Origin: Phialocephala subalpina
Taxonomy: Eukaryota > Ascomycota > Leotiomycetes > Helotiales > Mollisiaceae
Reading direction: 5' to 3'
DNA length: 64,000 nt
Assembly: GCA_900073065.1 (NCBI GenBank)
Contig: FJOG01000005.1
Coordinates: forward strand, 1-64,000
Shown: piece after piece, positions 48,121 to 61,291 of the stretch
How positions within the stretch are numbered: position 1 is the first letter of the stretch
Layout: each line of letters begins with the position of its first letter
Position numbers and translations under genes: made by a program
The notes under the pieces: model-generated
Seen by the model: only the letters and a program-made list of their open reading frames with translations
Databases searched by the model: none
Told to the model about the DNA's origin: nothing

Positions 48121-50664
48121 TTAGTAGTCTCGAGTGTTCTTGTTCGGCGGTCTCGCAACTTCAATCAAGCCACCAAATCGTCCATGACCTGCTTTCATGG
48201 TACCATCAAGCTGGGCATCAGCAGCCAACTCAGGTCGTGAATCGTGCCAGCCAATGTCCATGCCCCAGGCATTCGCAAGAGTTGTAGCCTCGGCTTGGCT
48301 TATGTGATTGACAATGACGGCGAGCAATGGATCTTGTGGCTTCATCATAAAGCCATCAATGTCGTTCATTCTCTTGGTCACATTACCTGCTTGCTGAGGA
48401 GCTGCTTGAGGGGGGTCCAGAATAGTCTGATCGAAGTCAAGCGGGACATGTACGTAGCCGCAAGACGTGAATGACAGCTTTGACAGGTTCGTCGCTGGTC
48501 GAGGTTCTGGCTCAGGACCAATATCTCTAGAATACCGGATTGCTTCCAAGTTGGTCCCAGGAGTAAGGTGATCGATAAGATCAGCCCAGGAGCCAGAACG
48601 AGGTGCCTTGAACCAATTCAAATCGACATTAACTACAGGTGGTGCAGGTGGCGGGGCAACAGCTGCTTGGACCTGTCCGTTCATAGCAGCACCCATCCAG
48701 TTATTGAGAACATTGGCGTTTATTGGGCCGGCTGGTTGAACAGGAACCAAATGCGCAGCATTCTGTGCAGCGGCAGCAGGTGTGATTGGATTTGGTGCAG
48801 CATTGGGTAGGATTGATGCGGTCAACGATACCGAGTCCAATGTAATGCTCTGAAGGGCGGCCTTCTCCTTCATTGGCATCAAGAGCCTGAACATAATATG
48901 CGGGCTCAGCCAGCAATTCTTTAATGAAAGATGTTCGATAAACGGAAGTTTGACCGGATGATACTGTTGAGTCCTGTTGACCATATGCATAGCTTCGGAG
49001 ACAAATGGCGCTGGCAGGATGTGCTGATTGCGGGAGAAAAGACCGGGAGCATACTCGCCACCGCAAAGCCATTCGAAATGGAGGGTTTTAATGTGTTTCC
49101 TTCTCGATATCTGCTGGCCCAGTAGGTCGTAGACTGCAGCAACAGCCTTCGAAGGGGCAATTCGGTTGTCCTCGACCCAGGTTGTTGCCTCTTTTCTGAC
49201 TTCACGCCAGTCAGGTATGATAGCAAGGGAGAGCGTGCTCAGCTGAGGCAGACTGTCCCAGAAATCCTCTCTACGTAAAATGGGGAGGTGACGACTAGGT
49301 AATCGCGCAATGGTGAGAGTCTGAATTTGATTGAAGGTCTTGTAGTTGTCGATGATAGCAATGGCCCAGGACTGCATAAATGCGTTCTGTGCCCACTCCA
49401 TCTCCAACAACATCTCTCGTTGTGCATTGCTCAAGTCGTTCGGTTTCAAGGAGAAACCCTCATTCTTGCCTTTGAGAAGTTTGGTGGGATATGGGTATGA
49501 AGCCGCTGCTGTCTGGTAGTCTGGGGCATCAAACGTATCATCGTCCTCGTCCGTCAGAGAAGAGCTTCCGAGGGCAAGAACACCATCATTGTTAGTTGAT
49601 TCAGAGCCGTTCGTTCCGCCTAGAGGGCGACGAATTCGTCTCCAAGCTTCTGGGACTGTTTGCTGTGGAGGTTGTATGCCGAAGCTGTCCCACGCTGAGG
49701 TGTCTACTTGAGGGTCGGTATGAGGCAGAGCCCCCAAATCTTCCGTCTCAAGCAACAGTCGTAGAGCCGATTCACGGTTCTCGTCGTAGCCAGCCTCCTG
49801 CAGCATTCTCTCATATTGAGAGAAGGTACCATTGCCGGATTCGGCACTCGCAGAAGTACTCGATGACTTTCCATGCCTACCTAGCTTTGGCTTTGGTTCC
49901 GGTACAAATCTGGAGGCACCAAACACAGCTAGCTTTTCACCACGTTCCGCCACTCTCGTGTTGATATCCGGACCCGGGAGCCATCCTAATCCTGCATCAA
50001 TTGACAAGCCAAGCTCCTTCGCAGATTCGATAAACATCAGAGCTTTGGCCATAGTTCGGGTTTCGTCGGCTGTTTGTTCGAGACCCTCCAGTTGAGAATA
50101 TCTGTTGTATACTTTGAACGGCCACTTATAAATGCCCCAGAAGGTTGTGATCGCCTCCTGGTCCGACTTGACAGGGGGATTGGCGAGTCTATTATGATCG
50201 ATTTCGAAGCTCATGGCAAATTTTTGAATCCATCTTCCGAACCTGACACCCTGTTAGCATTTGATGACATGGCGCAACACGATGACATACCCTTGGAAGA
50301 CCCTCATCCCTTTATCCTGCAACATGATGGAGCCTTGAAGCGCTTCATTTGAGAGAATTGGCTCCGGCGTGATGCCATAAATCTCAGGTCGGAAGGGGAC
50401 AACCACGACGCGGAAGAGTGCTTCGGATACTTTCTGGTCAAACTCCTTGTTGACAAGTCGCAGATTCTGAATGTTCGATCGAGGAAGGTAGGATACGATT
50501 AGAGTAAAGATTTCGACAGGAAGAGTATTTGGAGGCCATGTTACTTGAGGGGAATTAGAAGTGTGCCTGATATGAAATGGTAAGGAGAGAGGCGTGCCTT
50601 TCTTTGGCTTCGGCATGTTGGCGCCTTTGATTTTACGGCGTTTAGTAGGAGAGGTGTCGGACAT
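48121..50664 (-). CDS. F-box domain protein
   Basis: Minus-strand exons 50664-50291 and 50242-48121 give 831 residues. The F-box is at about 44-88 (PPNTLPVEIFTLIVSYLPRSNIQNLRLVNKEFDQKVSEALFRVVVVPF), followed by GMRVFQG then FGRWIQKFAMSFEI across the intron (acceptor chosen to keep frame). The long C-terminal part has scattered leucine-rich stretches (LSLAIIPDW, IEHLSLKNCWLS, LQSITLDSVSL) typical of fungal F-box proteins with degenerate repeats. F-box proteins select substrates for SCF ubiquitin ligases; the target is unknown. The start is uncertain: in-frame ATGs also exist at 50709, 50724 and 50802. Confidence 0.82.
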
Positions 50665-51616
50665 GCTAACAGCTTCCTCAGAATCGGTATTCGATCGCAG
50701 AAGGCGCTTCATAAAGCTTCGCATGTAGTGAGGTCGATTCGGGCAGGAGCGATCAGAGGCGTCACCAACCAGGAAGTGCCGACTATAAAGTTTGCTGCAC
50801 AATCCCGCAAGGCTGAATCGAATGCTTGAGGTATCAAGAGTAGCAGCTAGATGAGAGGAATATTATCGTAAATCAGTATAAAAAGCAGGCAGCCTCACGA
50901 AAGAGCCTATGAAGATCTCGACTCGAAGTACCAGTATTTTGTGGCTGTTGATGTATGTGAGAGGTCCCAAGGCCGGATAAAAGTTGGGCCGCGATGAGGG
51001 GCTTTTTTGAGAATTCGAAGGGGCTTCCCGCTTGCGAAAATTGGAATCTCCAACAAGCCACGAAAGGTTGAGGTGTGACGAGAATATGTATCAAGTGTCT
51101 TGTGTTATGTCATGAAGTTTGTTGACTCAAGCACTCAAAGACAACACTTTTCTTTATTTTATTCGCGTAAACTTTTGAGCGCCATTGAAGAAAGTGAATT
51201 TGAGCCAAGCGACGAAGCACTTCCAGAGCAGATAATTCTATCTCAAAGGTCTAGAGTCAATTCTCAAATCAACGTCGTCATATTGCAATCCTTCCTCATC
51301 TAGTACATATGATGGCGCTGTGGCAGGGTGGCGCGTTGGATTGATATCTCAAAGAGTTAACTACTTCTAAGTGTCTCCTTCTATATCATGTTGGAGACAA
51401 CCTCATTCAAGTGTAATGCAGGTTTGTACAAAAAGGACGGGGTAGTCGATCGTGCTAGACATAAAAAGAACGCTTCCTTCGTCGTCGTCGATATACATGA
51501 TCCCTGAACTCCATAACCAGTCCGTCTCGAGGTTATCCCATTCTATGCGCCAGTCTCCAACGCCAAAACTCCTTTAATTCTCAGAAGTCATTCCTGTACA
51601 GTCTATAGCTCTCATC
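50665..51616. other. Intergenic region upstream of the F-box gene
   Basis: About 950 bp. The F-box frame stays open to 50802, which may be leader or extra N-terminus. The rest has no supported gene. Confidence 0.4.
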
Positions 51617-53196
51617 TCATACTGCCTCTGCCTGTCGTCCAATTACCTCAACTGCCGATCCAGTACATCGTATCTTTGCTCTTGATCCATCAGCATCAGA
51701 CGAACCAAAGCTCGGAGTTCTGGAAATTTCAGATGCGTTGCGCTTCAGAGTTGGTGACCATTCAGGGACAATGTCACCAGCAGCAGGTCGACTGTTATCA
51801 TTCTCGTATCGGCGTGCATCCTTGGTAGGGCCATCGAGATAAGGGTCGTAGCTCCAGGCAGCTTCCAAGCCTAACGTGTACGAGGTAACGTCTTTCAAAT
51901 AAGCCCAAGAAATGGTGTCGTCCGCCATGGCGATGTACAGGTCCAGAATCTTTCCACTGTCGTCGTTGACAGCGCAGTTTTGTTGAAGGAAACCATAATT
52001 ATAGTCGCTACCAATGAGATATGGGGAAAGTTGACGCAACATTGGAAGGCCTCGGAGGTTCTTTGCATCGCACAAACGTGCGACCAAAGGATGCCATGGG
52101 CGCCCAGCGAGAATCTTAACGAAAGCAGTGTTGACAGCATTCTTGAATGCAGTGCTATCCTCATCAGGCACAACGATCATCTGATGAAGACCTATATATA
52201 ACGTCAGTCAGATCTCGCTTCAGGGGGGAACGATATGAACAGGCGAGACGTACAAAGTACGTCCCGAACAAATGTACTGGGGAGGAGTGATCATGTACCT
52301 CGTGACAGACAACGTTTGTAGGCTGCGGTATCCTTCTCAAACGGGAATGGCTGCGACGATGAAGGGAGTAGGGAAACATGCACTGTCCAGGATTGGGCAC
52401 CAGACCCTACTGAGGAGACTCGTTGTCGAAAAGATTGGATGTGTAAGGCGTCTGCATCAGCCAGCACAAACGTTCGAGGGAAGCGATCTCCAGCCTGGGA
52501 CGGCGTCATTTCATCCTCTGATTTGATCGACTCATCAACATCATCGTCGAAACCAGGCGAAGGTGGTGTGGACGCCTTTCGCCGACGACTGATGGCCGGT
52601 CCGTTGACTGCCGTTTTCTCCAACGCATCAACCCTATCTTCGGTCCGCATGGTGGCATCGTCGACTTCAATAACCCGTGCATCCATCTTCTGGTAGTCGT
52701 CCCTCAACCTCTGAACATCATCCACCAGCTCTTCAATGTTGTCGTCGTAGAATGGAGTCTTCTTCTCCAGAACGCCCACATGCTGCCATAGACCACTCAT
52801 GCCTCGCTGGACGTTCCTCAAGTCCGCATCGTGCTCTGCCTTCTGGATATCCACCGTCTCTTCCAAACGGCCAATGCGGCCAATCAACTCTGCCCGCGCA
52901 GCATGTTTCTCTCTCCCAAGCTCAGCCTCCAACATATCAACCTTCTTCTTCAACGCCTCCAACTCGTTCCTTTCGAACGACACATTCTCCTTATCCGGTT
53001 CATGATAGCAGGCTTGGTGACCACAGTCGCAAGTGCTTCCAGGTATTGAACGGTTCAACGAGTATCCAACACATGCACACCTGATCCCCTTCACTTCAGG
53101 ATGAAGGAGTATGTATCGACAATTTCCCTTCGGTAGGTGGTCGTCGGCTCGCGCCTTCTCACGACGAGGAGGAGAAAACGTAGAGAGGTTTTCCAT
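51617..53196 (-). CDS. Cys-rich, coiled-coil protein of unknown function
   Basis: Minus-strand exons 53196-52299 and 52191-51617 give 490 residues, joined across a 107-nt intron within a Gly codon. The N-terminus has CRYILLHPEVKGIRCACVGYSLN and STCDCGHQACYHEP, six Cys plus His residues at about 26-66 that could bind zinc. Residues 70-210 are charged and heptad-like, so a coiled coil is likely. Ser/Thr-rich acidic linker follows. The C-terminal 190 residues form a globular-looking block (NAVNTAFVKILAGRPWHPLVARLCD, LEAAWSYDPYL). No named family recognised. Confidence 0.8.
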
Positions 53197-56100
53197 ATCT
53201 GTGGCTCCAAAGGGCGAAAGAAGGCATGAAGATCCAATCGGTAGAGGAGACAGTGTGAGTCTTGGGTCGGGGGAAGTTGGGAATTTTCTGTCGTTGCGGG
53301 CGGGTCTTCTTAATGGATGGGGGATGTGGATGGTGCAATCAAGTGGGGGTCGTTCGTACTGATTATGCGCCGCCGTTCGTCCAACGAAACACCTGCTCGA
53401 ACACTTCGACGCAGCAAGGACTTGCTGGTTCTCTCAGCTGCAGTGACTGTATGTGCGACCGAGGGAATGTCGAATTAGCAGCCTCACGATGAGAGGAGAT
53501 TTTGGCTTGTCCATGATGGTGGGAGAGCGACTTGTTTAAGGAGATAACCTTGCAGTAACCTTGGGCTCGTGGTTGGAAAAAGCAACGCACCAAGCGGCGC
53601 GAGGGAACCCACTCCACCCTGCAGCCAGGGCTGTTGATAAGAGTGTCAGGGATCCGAACTCACACTCGAGAGTCGAGGATCTCACAGACACACACGAAAG
53701 AGCCAGGGCACATTGCGAACAATGACAACACCAGGTACTGCATCACCGCCGCACTGCATCAACCTCGAGATTGATGCGCACTGGACGCCGCAAGGCTGCG
53801 GCAATCTTCAGTCTTGACCGTTTCAATTGTCCAGGATACGGTACAGTACAACATTATCTCGAGCCCTTCACCGTGCACTGATCTGGTGGATATCTCTTAC
53901 TAGGCTAGACCTTGGCCCAATGTTTGCTGTTATCTACACTCCAATCGCTCCATATGGGCTATCGCAGAAATTGCATGGACGAAAGATACAACCAGATGCA
54001 GCTCGAGTGCCCCAAATAGTCCAGTCCGAGATACGTGGAACGTACAGTAATTTACAGTCGCATCTAGTACCATATGCAAGGCATCCTCGACTGGAGAGGC
54101 CGCTGCGAATTGCTTGTCACTTTGTAACAAGCACTCCTCGACTGACGAGCGTTATCGCTGTCATGCCTGGTCTGGGACCCCAAAAAGAAATTCTCCCAGC
54201 GAGCCAGCAACCTTTGGAGGAAATCAAGCTAGCTCCCTTCAAGTGCGGTTCGTCCCGGACTCAGTAGTATCAAGATCAGGCCGTGGACCCTGAATTGGGG
54301 CTGTCAACACCTCTTTTTGGCAAGTCGAAGGGCTTTCATATCGCGCACAGTACCACAGCACGAGATATCAACGGCTTCATGGCCGATGAAAGCCTCCGTC
54401 CTTCTACTTCCAGCAGTAGAGCAGCCAGTCATGGAGATTGATGTCCGTCCCGGTATTGCGGCATACAGAAAAAGGGGACCCTCCAATTTCTGCCGAGTCA
54501 GATGCCCCATAGCCTAGGAACCCACACAACCAGCCTAGTGCGGTGCCTGGCTTGATGATAAGGAGGATCTAGTGCAAGTTGCACGGCGTGCGATGGCTCT
54601 CTTCTAAGGCCTAGAACCTGAGTCGATATATCTATCATATCCCACGCTATGCTCGACAATATCAATGTCAAGTGAGGTGCGGTGCGATACTTACTCAATG
54701 ATGACAAGTCTTGGATTGCAACATGGCTACACCGCAGCATACATTGCAGAACCGTCGTCGTCCCAAAGTAATCGCCTCCTTGCAACTCCTGATCGGGAAG
54801 CATGGCAGCACGATACCCGGATCCTGCAGGAGTTTGCCATGCCTGCATCTTCGATGATCGGCCTTCTTCTGCATTCCCAACGCAACGCAAGAAGCCAGAG
54901 AATGGCGCCACACTTATCTCTGAAGTCATGGCTCGGCATTGAGTGACCATGGCAAGGGGCATGAAAATAGTCTTCTCGGGGCACCGGGTCTCGTTTCCTG
55001 AGCCATCTGGCACCTTCATTAACCAGCCAGGTCCCAGCATGTGAAAGAGGTGAAGTGCGCCGAAACGGCGAAGGTACATGGTTACACGCGTGGAAAGATA
55101 AGAGAAGCTCTGTTCTTCACTTACCGAAAGTCTGGCGCAAGAGGGATCATGCCTTGCGCAAGCAATCAAGAGCCAACATCTGGAGCCTATGAGAGGTCTC
55201 TTTGCCTTGTCAAACTGTACCAATCTCTTCGCGAATCACGCAACGTGTGCATGGATTTCGAAATCATCCGTCCCCGTATGCATCCGCACCGCACCCGCAG
55301 AATGCCAGAAAGAAGATGATCCGGAAGCATCTGCGGTAGCCTCTGGGAGTATTGACTCCGAGGGTGCAAAGAGTAAGACCGAGAAGCAGGCACTTTATCT
55401 ATCCCGCGGGAGGACATCCACCAACCTGGCCTTTGTTTCGAGGTACTTTCAATCGGTTGTCATACTTATGCGCCTCCCGCGTAGATGGACTTCTATTATG
55501 TGGGACAACTGGACATCTGTCATTGCTTCTTTGCTCGTCCGCTACGGAATGCAGGCAGAATTTACCAGTCTGTAAAAGTCGAAAGTCACTTGGGACGAGA
55601 AAATTTGAGATACACAGATTCGATACATGAGTCGGGATTGCGGTAAGCTTTCAACGGGGTCTCCATCTTCAACATCGGCACGCCGAGGACGGGGTACTCC
55701 CCGGCATGACTCGATCAGGGCTTATGTTAAGGGTTAGGTTCGTCGTATTGTTCGAGCGTCTTCCTGGCGTAAATCATATGATAAGACACATAAAAGTGGA
55801 CATGTCAGTCACCAAGTTGCTCGAGTCAGTGCGATTTCTTGTGTTGGACATGAAAAGCGGCGAGGAGTATGGTCAGGGGTTGAACGCCCATCAAGCCCCC
55901 ACGCACATCACCACGTTTTGAAGAACCAGAAGCGATCGGACATGAGCCCTCCGCCTTCATCGAGCGATAAGGACCCCTGAACAAAATCCAAACTCAAGAG
56001 CCTCACTTTATTTGCAACCTTACAGCACGTGATAAAGCTCTTGGCACGTCAACCGTTGGCACTGAATGTACTGGACCTTCGCAAAAATGACGTCCATTCA

Positions 56101-58053
56101 TCGTACTTGTAAGCTTGCCATAGCATCTCAAAAGACCCTGCCAAGGAATATCTCCTTGATAGAGATTGGGACGCGAGGTACTTCCAGTAATGTTGAGCTG
56201 AAACACTGTACTGGGAAACATCAACCGTTGTGTTATCCAAACAATTCAGCCGGAGAGCTTATGAGAACGTTGCAATCATCATCGAACGTTCCTCTAATGT
56301 CTATGTCGCCGTTATCTGCTTTATCCTCAAGGACGACGTGGCCACTTCTAGGCACAGAAACAGGGCAACATTCGCAATCTCATCGATCCAGTCTCTGATC
56401 AAGGTCGTATCTTTTATCAAATGCAAACAACCCCCACGAACATCGACGACCGTGCTGAGTGAGCTTCCGGATTTGAGATTGAAGGAGCTGAGATGTTAGA
56501 ATCGCAGATTTTCAGTGCCGAGGGGGGCTGAAGTGAGACCTTCTAGTTTGTTTAAGACATTCCTCCCACAGGACGCGAGTGGCTGCTGTCTCAGTTTTGG
56601 GAAAGCCACTTGAGTAGCGAAAGGATACACCGTGGGAATCAATTGTTATCTGGATCAGCGGCTGCGATATCGCAAGAAGCCTTCCCAGTGCCATCATCTC
56701 GATCGAATGCAGTTCAATAGCTTGTTTTGACCTCAGATAGACGGCTTCCAACGCTTTGTTCTACTCAGTGGCGTGTTCGATGTTGAACGCCCCGTAGATA
56801 TTGTTAGTTCATATTTACATTAACTCTTAGTACATCGAGATTTAACTTTTGCATCATCTGCGATGGAATAAAAAGAAAGGAACTTTGTCGAATGTACCTG
56901 ATCATGTCGTACCGTACTCCGTACTCGTATTGCAGGCCGAAGTAGAGGGGATTGTAGAGCATATTGAGACAAAGCGACGAAATGGCAATGCTTTTTCCCT
57001 AATGTCCTTGCTAGCGATTCTTGGACTCAACTCCGTTGGTCCACGAGGCACCGTAAGAATGTCAATTCTCACATGAGTGCACAGATTACACTCGACCTCT
57101 GGTATTTGAGAGAACAAAAGCACGCACGATAACTTGATTGATCCATCTCCTTTATGTTGGCCAACGGTCTAACTGGTCTCCTCTTCTCAGGAACAAACAG
57201 AACTGATTTGATGCATTTAACTCGTCCAAGGCTATGGCGCACCGAACTGAAGCAAATGGCGACAGACTGTAGGATTTGAAGCTGGAAAGGTGCAGGGGAA
57301 AGAACGACGATGTTGTGTGAATGTAGCAGAATGAGGACAGCTGTGCTTATAGTTACGCAGGTCGCATATTTCTGTGCCTGCACAGACCAGCTCCAACGCG
57401 ACTTCCTTCAAACAACATCCACAGCCTCGACCATTATCAAACATTTCTAGGGAGAATCTGAACCTTGGACAACAACAGTTGAAGCAATGCTTCTTGCCTC
57501 GCACACATCTTGGTATCGACCACTCTCGGCTGCTCAACCATCTTCCCCGCCCTCAAACGCGAAAATTTTCAATCGCCCGATCAGAAAACAAAAACTCCAG
57601 AAATGCAACGCTCAGATGCAGACATGCTTGCCTCACGAAATTTATCAACTTGATTGCTCGAGCGCTTTGAAGTATCAACCATCCACGATGCTGCTCTGCG
57701 ATGATTCAGCGATAATCGAGGCCAGTGCCTCGGTCTGGATTGTTGTCGATGTTGATGATTGGCGTCGCCTGCAGGAAGGCTTGAGCAGTTGAGGCGGGGC
57801 AAAGTGCTTCGGGCGCTTAGAGGAGCCGCGACCTTAACCTTTACATCCTGTGAACTACCTCCTGCATGCGGTGAGTCTTTTATAACCTTTGCATTTCCCA
57901 GCGTGTCTCCGTCTTTCGTTCTTTGATCTTGCGAGCCCTTTTGGCGGGGGATTTTACGAATTGTTTTAAACCGTTGTGGTAGAGAGGCTGCAAGGCTGAC
58001 GGCGTTCCTTGGAACTGGATGTCTATGTGGAAAGGCTCACAGCCTGATTCATC
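53197..58053. other. 4.9-kb gene-poor interval
   Basis: No frame resembles a known protein and no splice path was found. The longest frame (minus, 54498-55223) shows no domain. I saw no long terminal repeats or tandem arrays. Confidence 0.4.
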
Positions 58054-59234
58054 ATGGGAGAATTTCATGATGCTGTGACGAAGTTGTTGGGAGCCTTCTC
58101 ATGCGGGATATCGATGATCAAAGCTCAGCGGAGGAAAAAGGAACAAACTTTTGATCTCTCAAGCAAGAAGGCAGAGACACATCTCAGCAAGTCTTTGAAG
58201 AAGAATCGATTGGAAGTAGAGAATGCTTATGGGGAGGACTTGATTCGATATGGACCCAGCTTTGCTGATGGCGATGGTAAGCTTAATACTTCCCCCGTTT
58301 CAAAGTCTGAAGAGTGGGATTGTACACGTCAAAGAAAAGAGAGTCTATTCTGAATATTTCAAGTCTGGAGTTTCTAGTGGCCCGTTTTGCTGGCTTGACT
58401 GCCCTGTGTACTAATATCGATACCTTTTGCTTGTTTCATTGGCCGCTTGCCAATGTACTTTACCTTTTTTGCTGACGGGAATCCACAGCCGAAGCACATT
58501 CATCACTTTCCAGGATTCTGTTTCGTCTGAATGCAGTCATCAAACGCTTCACTACAGGAAAGCACACAACAACTGACTATCAATCTCTCCTGAGTCTGTC
58601 CAACGCATCCCGAATAGAAGCTATCCACACTTTCGAGCAACTCTCTCAACGACTCTCTCACTCCTCTCTGGCACTGGTCCCGTTGAGCCCAGCTATGAAA
58701 GAGAGGGGTCAGCGCCATCGACGGAAGAAGTCATCTTCTTCATCAGGTGTCAAGCACACTCGATCAAAGAGCGCCCCAGAGCTTTCAGCAACGCCTCAGG
58801 GCTGGGTACGCCCAAAAGCAGGCCGGAAAAAATCTTCAGATTCCACCAAATCGTCCAAAAGCTCTGGGACATCATCACCGAAGCAAATATCTTCCAAACC
58901 CCGCGCAAATCAACCACCAGCTCCATCCTCAAGACGTTCTCCAGCACCACGTCAGATTGCAAATATCCCACACGAGGAGAACTCTCAGAGCACCCCTCCA
59001 CCACAATACACTACATTTCCAGTTGAACCTGTTCGTCGCCGAACGCAAGACAGAAAGTCTTTCATGTCATTCGCTTCGGACTCTACGAAGATTGGAGAGA
59101 TTCCAGAGCATAAATGGGCTCAGCGTGCAGATATGCAAGAGGGAAACTATCCGATGACGACGTACTATCCGATTGAGCCGTATCAGGAGCCGGAGAAGCA
59201 GAGGTCGAGATTGATGAAATTTTTCAGGAGATAA
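58054..59234 (+). CDS. Basic, Ser/Pro-rich fungal protein of unknown function
   Basis: Exons 58054-58276 and 58489-59234 give 322 residues. The N-terminal 130 residues look helical and conserved-like (MGEFHDAVTKLLGAFSCGISMIK..., RILFRLNAVIKRFTTG, TFEQLSQRLSHSSLALVP). Residues 140-240 are a basic Ser/Pro/Lys-rich disordered stretch (HRRKKSSSSS). The C-terminus is YPIEPYQEPEKQRSRLMKFFRR. No transmembrane segment. The intron joins with correct phase (GAT G|CC GAA). Family not recognised; similar small genes with a helical head and basic tail are common in Pezizomycotina. Confidence 0.75.
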
Positions 59235-60102
59235 GGTTATACGAATTCAGGTGACCGCTAGCGATGGCGTTCAGATTGTTTCACGAGTCACGACCGTTTC
59301 TTTTATGTCGGGATGGTGATTTAGCGGGAGTTGAACTTTGGACTTTGTAACGGTATATACAGAACGTCTGAAGGATTCATTTCCAATATATCTTACCGGC
59401 GTGGCGTAGTTCTTTCATGAACTTCATCTCCTAAGACTCTCTTCGTCGTTTTCGAGGCAATGCAGATGGGTTGAGGAACTATAATAGCAATTTTTGTCTA
59501 GGTTTCTATCCTGGCGCACCCGAATTTGGTTGCAAATCGTCACTCTCGATCTAACACTGACATCGAGAGGATTTGGATGCATGTTGATGATTTGCAGTCT
59601 TTCCCAGCACCAGATATTACATACGAATGCCCTGTTGCACGCCCTTATCTTCTTACTTCCACCTCGATTCGGACATTTTGGATGCTCCATTGCACATCGT
59701 CACTTTTGAATTTGCGACGGACATTGCAGGCTTTCGTTTCACATCAGCCAAAATCAACGACGTGCTACTTACTCAACTTTGAGCACATCGCTTAAGTGAT
59801 CTTGTTCTCCTCAACCTCGATTCAAAGGCTTATCTTGCTCAAGCCATCAACTTCAAGTCATTTGGACAACTTCAACATCTCTCGGCCGTCTCATTTCATA
59901 GCAAAAGGTACAGCCCGTGCAGCTTCCTGCTATCCTTTACGACAGACTATCTTCTTGTTGCGCTTGCAACGATCAAAATTGCTTCTCACTTTCATCCATT
60001 CGCTTTTACATTTATTTCGGCGACAAAAACCGTCCAATCTACAACCTCACCTTGAAGTCTCCTACTCGGCACAGGCCGTTTACTGCAATACTTGACTCGC
60101 AG
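59235..60102. other. Intergenic region before the micro-exon gene
   Basis: About 870 bp. Its last third is pyrimidine-rich and probably promoter and leader of the next gene. No separate gene. Confidence 0.4.
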
Positions 60103-61291
60103 ATGAGCAAGATGGCCAAACGGTAAGCAGATCTTCAAAGTGCTTTCGACTTCCTCGAGATACGAACTAACATGACTGAAACAGAGCCCTCGAAGCTGAA
60201 GAGATGTGAGTCCATGGCCTCTCCTGCACGCGTGAAACCGATGCTGACAGAGCACACAGTCACCCACGACTTTACATCCGCCGACATTGGACCAACCCTG
60301 GAGTCGGAATATGGGCCTACTGGCGTGCAAGAGAGATTCGTGAAGACGAGTTCCATTATCTCCTCATGAGATGGACGTGTGTTCCTGAACTCCAAAGTTT
60401 GAAGGTTGATGGGGCTATGCAGGCCATAGAGATACTACGCAGCGTCGTATTGGATCCGAGCCTGACGACAAAGATCGATCCATCCACTGTCAAAAATAGG
60501 GGCAGAGCTGCCAGCGACACTTTCAAGTTTAGAGATGCTCTACTGAAGATCTACGAAGCTTCCGGGGACAGTCTATTCCCGTCTCAGAATCCACAGAAAA
60601 AAGGAAGACAAATGGTTCATCCACTACCAGGTCCCACCAAATCGGAGCGAGCGATGAGCAGAGCAAGATGGCGACAAATACTATGGCGGAGCCGGGAGGA
60701 TCATCAGCAGGGCCTGCCAAGAAGCTGCGAGACGGGTCGTCGGGCGACATGGCGAAGGGGATTATCAACCAGCACCAGTCCGCCGAAGAAAGATACACCG
60801 GGGGTAGGCATTATCCGGCCAGAACAGACGAATGACCCGAACCCGAGCAGCTTCCAGTCAAATTGTTGGACGAGTTAACGAAAGAATCCACCAGCCAGCA
60901 TGGAGCCAGCAGCAATCCTACCAAGAAGACGGCACTCTACATCTACGATACCGAACGCTTTAGAAGACCTAGCCATGCGGGTCATAATCCGATGTCTGAT
61001 CCTACTATTCGTCACCACATAAAGTCCTATGCGGAGACAGTCGAGCAACAAGGGCGTGCCTCCAAAAAGCCAGAGGGAGGTGTATCCGGTGGCGTGGCTG
61101 TCGAGAAAGTGCTTTCACCAAAGGAATCGTCCGTCGGACTGCCGAAGACTGACGAAGAAGCTTCTGAACGCCCAAAATCGAGCCAGCTGTTGCCAAAGAT
61201 ACGCCCGCTCAAGACTGTCTTGCTGATAAAAAAGAGTATGTGTAATGAACGAGCAAAATCAGGGTTGAGATTGAGCAGCGGACAAAGCTAA
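60103..61291 (+). CDS. Predicted four-exon gene with micro-exons, unknown function
   Basis: Exons 60103-60122, 60185-60205, 60251-60803 and 60851-61291 join in phase to give 344 residues. The protein starts MSKMAKRALEAEEIAHSHPRLYIRRHWTNPGVGIWAYWRAREIREDEF and continues with YEASGDSLFPSQNPQ. The first two coding exons are only 20 and 21 nt. The third intron (47 nt, GTAGGC...CAG) is needed to change frame, and removes a stop at 60876. A GTATGT at 61235 could start one more intron and change the C-terminus. No domain recognised; it may be a lineage-specific gene. The model rests on phase continuity alone. Confidence 0.55.

Noticed and set aside
54498..55223. 241-codon minus-strand frame in the gene-poor gap
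   Set aside because: No domain, no family-like pattern, no supporting neighbours; a frame of this length can arise by chance in 64 kb of this composition.
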